Assembly (NCBI GenBank): GCA_030528445.1
Contig: JAUMYV010000017.1
Span: forward strand, 1-35,795
Length of the DNA: 35,795 bases
Reading direction: 5' to 3'
Origin: Porphyromonadaceae bacterium
Lineage (GTDB): Bacteria > Bacteroidota > Bacteroidia > Bacteroidales > Porphyromonadaceae
This document shows, one piece after another, positions 34,209-35,795 of this stretch; within the stretch, counting starts at the first letter, position 1, and each line of letters starts with the position of its first letter. The position numbers and the translations under genes were made by a program. Under the pieces are notes generated by a model. That model worked only from the letters and a program-made list of their open reading frames with translations, had not been told where the DNA came from and did not search any database.

Positions 34209-35519
34209 TCAGAATAGGTGAAGGATGCGTCCTAGACCTATACTATTGGAGCCCTTGACCAGCACCAGATAGCCCCTAGGCGGATGCTGCTCGAGCCACT
34301 GCGCCAGCTCCTCTCTCGTAGGGAAGCTATTGGCGACCTCTCCCAGCTCCTCTCGCCACCTAGGCCCACAGTAGAGCACTCGGTCTTGCACCCCGAGAGC
34401 GGCCTCGACCTGCGTGCGGAGCTTATGGTGCGCCGCTGCACTCTCGGCACCCAGCTCATTCATATCGCCCAAGACAAGTAGCTTAGGGCAATCGATGGAT
34501 AGACCGAAGAGGTTCTGCAGAGCCGTGTGCATGCTCGACGGATTGGCGTTGTAGGCATCGGCGATGAGCCAGTTGTGCTCGGTCTCGATGAGCTGACTGC
34601 GGCTATTGCTCGGAGCATAGTCCGCCAGAGCTCGGGAGATGTCCTCGACTGGTACATCGAAGTAGAGGCCGATGGCGATGGCTGCCAGGGCGTTGTCTAG
34701 GTTATACCCCCCCACGAGCCTCGTAGACTGCCTGCACTGGGCAATCTGTAGCGTAGGGCACGACCAAGCGAAGTGCAAGAACAGCTCCCGATTGTCCTCG
34801 GGGAGGTAGCCTCGCACCACAGCCTCCTCGCCCTGACCGTAGGTAACGGATGGGATGCCACGGCCTAGATCGCGGAGCGTAGCATCTTCCTCTCGCAGGA
34901 ATATCTTACCCCCATGCGCCCTGAGCCAGTCGTATAGCTCGCCCTTGGTCTTGATCACCCCTAGGAGCGAACCGAAGCCCTCTAGATGTGCTAGACCGAC
35001 GTTGGTAATGAGGCCATAGTTGGGCTGGGCGATGGCGCATAGCTCGGCAATGTCGCCTGGCTTACTTGCCCCCATCTCGATGAGCGCGATCTGGTGCTCG
35101 GGCGTCAGGCGAAGCAGGGTCAGCGGCACGCCGATATGGTTGTTGAGATTGCCCTCGGTGTAGAGCAGATGGTAGCTCCTAGAGAGCACGGCAGCTGCGA
35201 GCTCCTTAGTCGTCGTTTTGCCATTCGTCCCCGTGATGGCGATGAGGGGCGTGGCGAGCTCCAGCCTGTGGTGCGTGGCTAGGGCCTGCAGAGCCTCTAG
35301 CACGTTGGGCACATGGAGCAGCTGTTCCCCTACGAGAGAGGCATCGTCCACCACGGCATAGGCAGCCCCAGCCTCTAGGGCTGCATGGGCATACCGATTG
35401 CCGTCGAAGCGTTCGCCTCTGAGGGCAAAGAAGATGCAGCCGGGCGTTATGCTTCGGCTATCGGTAGAGACGATAAGGTGCTCTAGATAGAGGCTATATA
35501 GTTGTTGTATGGTCGTCAT
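34209..35519 (-). CDS. murF: UDP-N-acetylmuramoyl-tripeptide--D-alanyl-D-alanine ligase
   Basis: MurF joins D-Ala-D-Ala to the UDP-MurNAc tripeptide in the last cytoplasmic step of peptidoglycan precursor synthesis. From ATG 35519 (MTTIQQLYSLYLEHL) it has 436 residues. The opening domain carries STDSRSITPGCIFFALRG (18-35), and the ATP loop is ITGTNGKTTTKE (95-106), then ALIEMGASKPGDI and NLDNALAA-type Mur ligase motifs. A longer frame from 35654 adds 45 non-family residues and runs across the probable -7 box at 35545-35552, so I reject it. rpoN follows after 8 bp. Confidence 0.96.
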   Translation of the reverse strand: MTTIQQLYSLYLEHLIVSTDSRSITPGCIFFALRGERFDGNRYAHAALEAGAAYAVVDDASLVGEQLLHVPNVLEALQALATHHRLELATPLIAITGTNGKTTTKELAAAVLSRSYHLLYTEGNLNNHIGVPLTLLRLTPEHQIALIEMGASKPGDIAELCAIAQPNYGLITNVGLAHLEGFGSLLGVIKTKGELYDWLRAHGGKIFLREEDATLRDLGRGIPSVTYGQGEEAVVRGYLPEDNRELFLHFAWSCPTLQIAQCRQSTRLVGGYNLDNALAAIAIGLYFDVPVEDISRALADYAPSNSRSQLIETEHNWLIADAYNANPSSMHTALQNLFGLSIDCPKLLVLGDMNELGAESAAAHHKLRTQVEAALGVQDRVLYCGPRWREELGEVANSFPTREELAQWLEQHPPRGYLVLVKGSNSIGLGRILHLF

Positions 35520-35544
35520 ATCCACGCCTAGGGTTGATGATGTA

Positions 35545-35552
35545 CAAATGTA
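35545..35552 (-). promoter_or_regulatory. Possible -7 element for murF-rpoN
   Basis: TACATTTG on the minus strand matches TAnnTTTG 25 bp before the chosen murF start. No -33 TTG at 17-23 bp. If used, it supports the shorter murF. Confidence 0.38.
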
Positions 35553-35635
35553 CGATTTTATTCTCCAGTCCGTGTAGTGGCAGACTAAGCTACGAGGCAA
35601 CTGCAGCTCCCCACGGGGCAAGGCAAACAAATGAT

Positions 35636-35795
35636 GGTGTTTCAGAATGCGCAAACTGCTGTGTTACTTGCGACATTCCGCTTCGGTCACACATTCTAGT
35701 ATGCCCCCTTTAGCCTCAGTCTTAGTGCCTTGCATTTTGCGCATTCTGAAACACCTAAAAGGGGCTGCAGCAAAAGTGAATTTTGCCACAGCCCC
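35636..35795 (+). repeat. Dispersed repeat, copy D, with perfect 20-bp inverted arms
   Basis: GGTGTTTCAGAATGCGCAAA at 35636-35655 is the exact reverse complement of the segment at 35736-35755, with 80 bp between. CTAAAA and a GGGGCTGCAGCAAAA / TTTTGCCACAGCCCC hairpin (35761-35795, two mismatches) follow up to the window edge. It is the most complete copy of the family in this window. No direct target duplication is visible at the outer ends. Confidence 0.75.
35761..35795. terminator. Hairpin at the right edge of the window
   Basis: GGGGCTGCAGCAAAA and TTTTGCCACAGCCCC pair over 15 positions with two mismatches and a 5-nt loop. It is the hairpin half of repeat copy D; whether it ends a gene beyond the window cannot be seen. 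Confidence 0.5.

Noticed and set aside
35520-35654. N-terminal extension of MurF by 45 residues
   Set aside because: The extra residues do not look like MurF, contain a His/Arg-rich stretch and cross a probable -7 box; the Mur domain starts properly at 35519.
35636-35755. CRISPR-like or direct repeat array
   Set aside because: The copies are inverted arms of one unit and are scattered singly over the window; there are no regular spacers or cas genes.

Overview
The window looks like a chromosomal segment of a Porphyromonas-type member of the Bacteroidota. The grounds are a PorV outer-membrane protein of the type IX secretion system, a FeoA-FeoB fusion with a Cys-rich companion, families largely confined to this phylum (DUF4199, DUF4248, fimbrillin-like lipoproteins), a tryptophanase, and promoters of the Bacteroidota form TTG/TTTG-N19-20-TAnnTTTG with few Shine-Dalgarno sequences. 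The genus is an inference; P. asaccharolytica or P. uenonis relatives fit, but species cannot be fixed by eye.

Layout. 1-2331 (minus): a DedA membrane protein cut by the window edge, preceded by glnS. 2332-6824 (plus): a long leader region with a good promoter, a small Gly-rich peptide gene and two paralogous fimbrillin-like lipoprotein genes, the second carrying an extra C-terminal FISUMP/DUF1566-like domain. 7022-12228 (minus): one operon of dCMP deaminase, ctpA-type protease, 5-formyl-THF cyclo-ligase, DUF4199, GT2 glycosyltransferase and apbE, driven from a promoter at 12261-12290. 12310-15914 (minus): porV, ispF, formate/nitrite channel and metallophosphoesterase. 16040-19262 (minus): feoAB, a 49-residue Cys-rich Feo companion and cvpA. 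19331-21171: an AT-rich islet holding a lone TIR-like protein gene and gene-poor DNA with repeats. 21172-23959 (plus): tnaA, then a MazG-like pyrophosphohydrolase overlapping deoC. 24145-26751 (minus): a secreted S9 peptidase. 27112-27390 (plus): DUF4248. 27536-29481 (minus): groES-groEL. 29621-32464 (minus): a three-gene set suggesting sialic-acid salvage (AGE epimerase, Kelch mutarotase, YhcH/NanQ-type anomerase). 32593-35519 (minus): murF, rpoN and tRNA-Gln(CUG).

Most of the window is core metabolism. The accessory or unusual parts are the peptide/lipoprotein locus, the TIR-like islet, and a dispersed intergenic repeat family. Each member has the core CATTCTGA(g/a)ACACC followed by a GGGGCTG...CAGCCCC hairpin. 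At least five copies are visible; several double as terminators, and one has perfect 20-bp inverted arms. No CRISPR array, insertion sequence, rRNA or prophage was seen.
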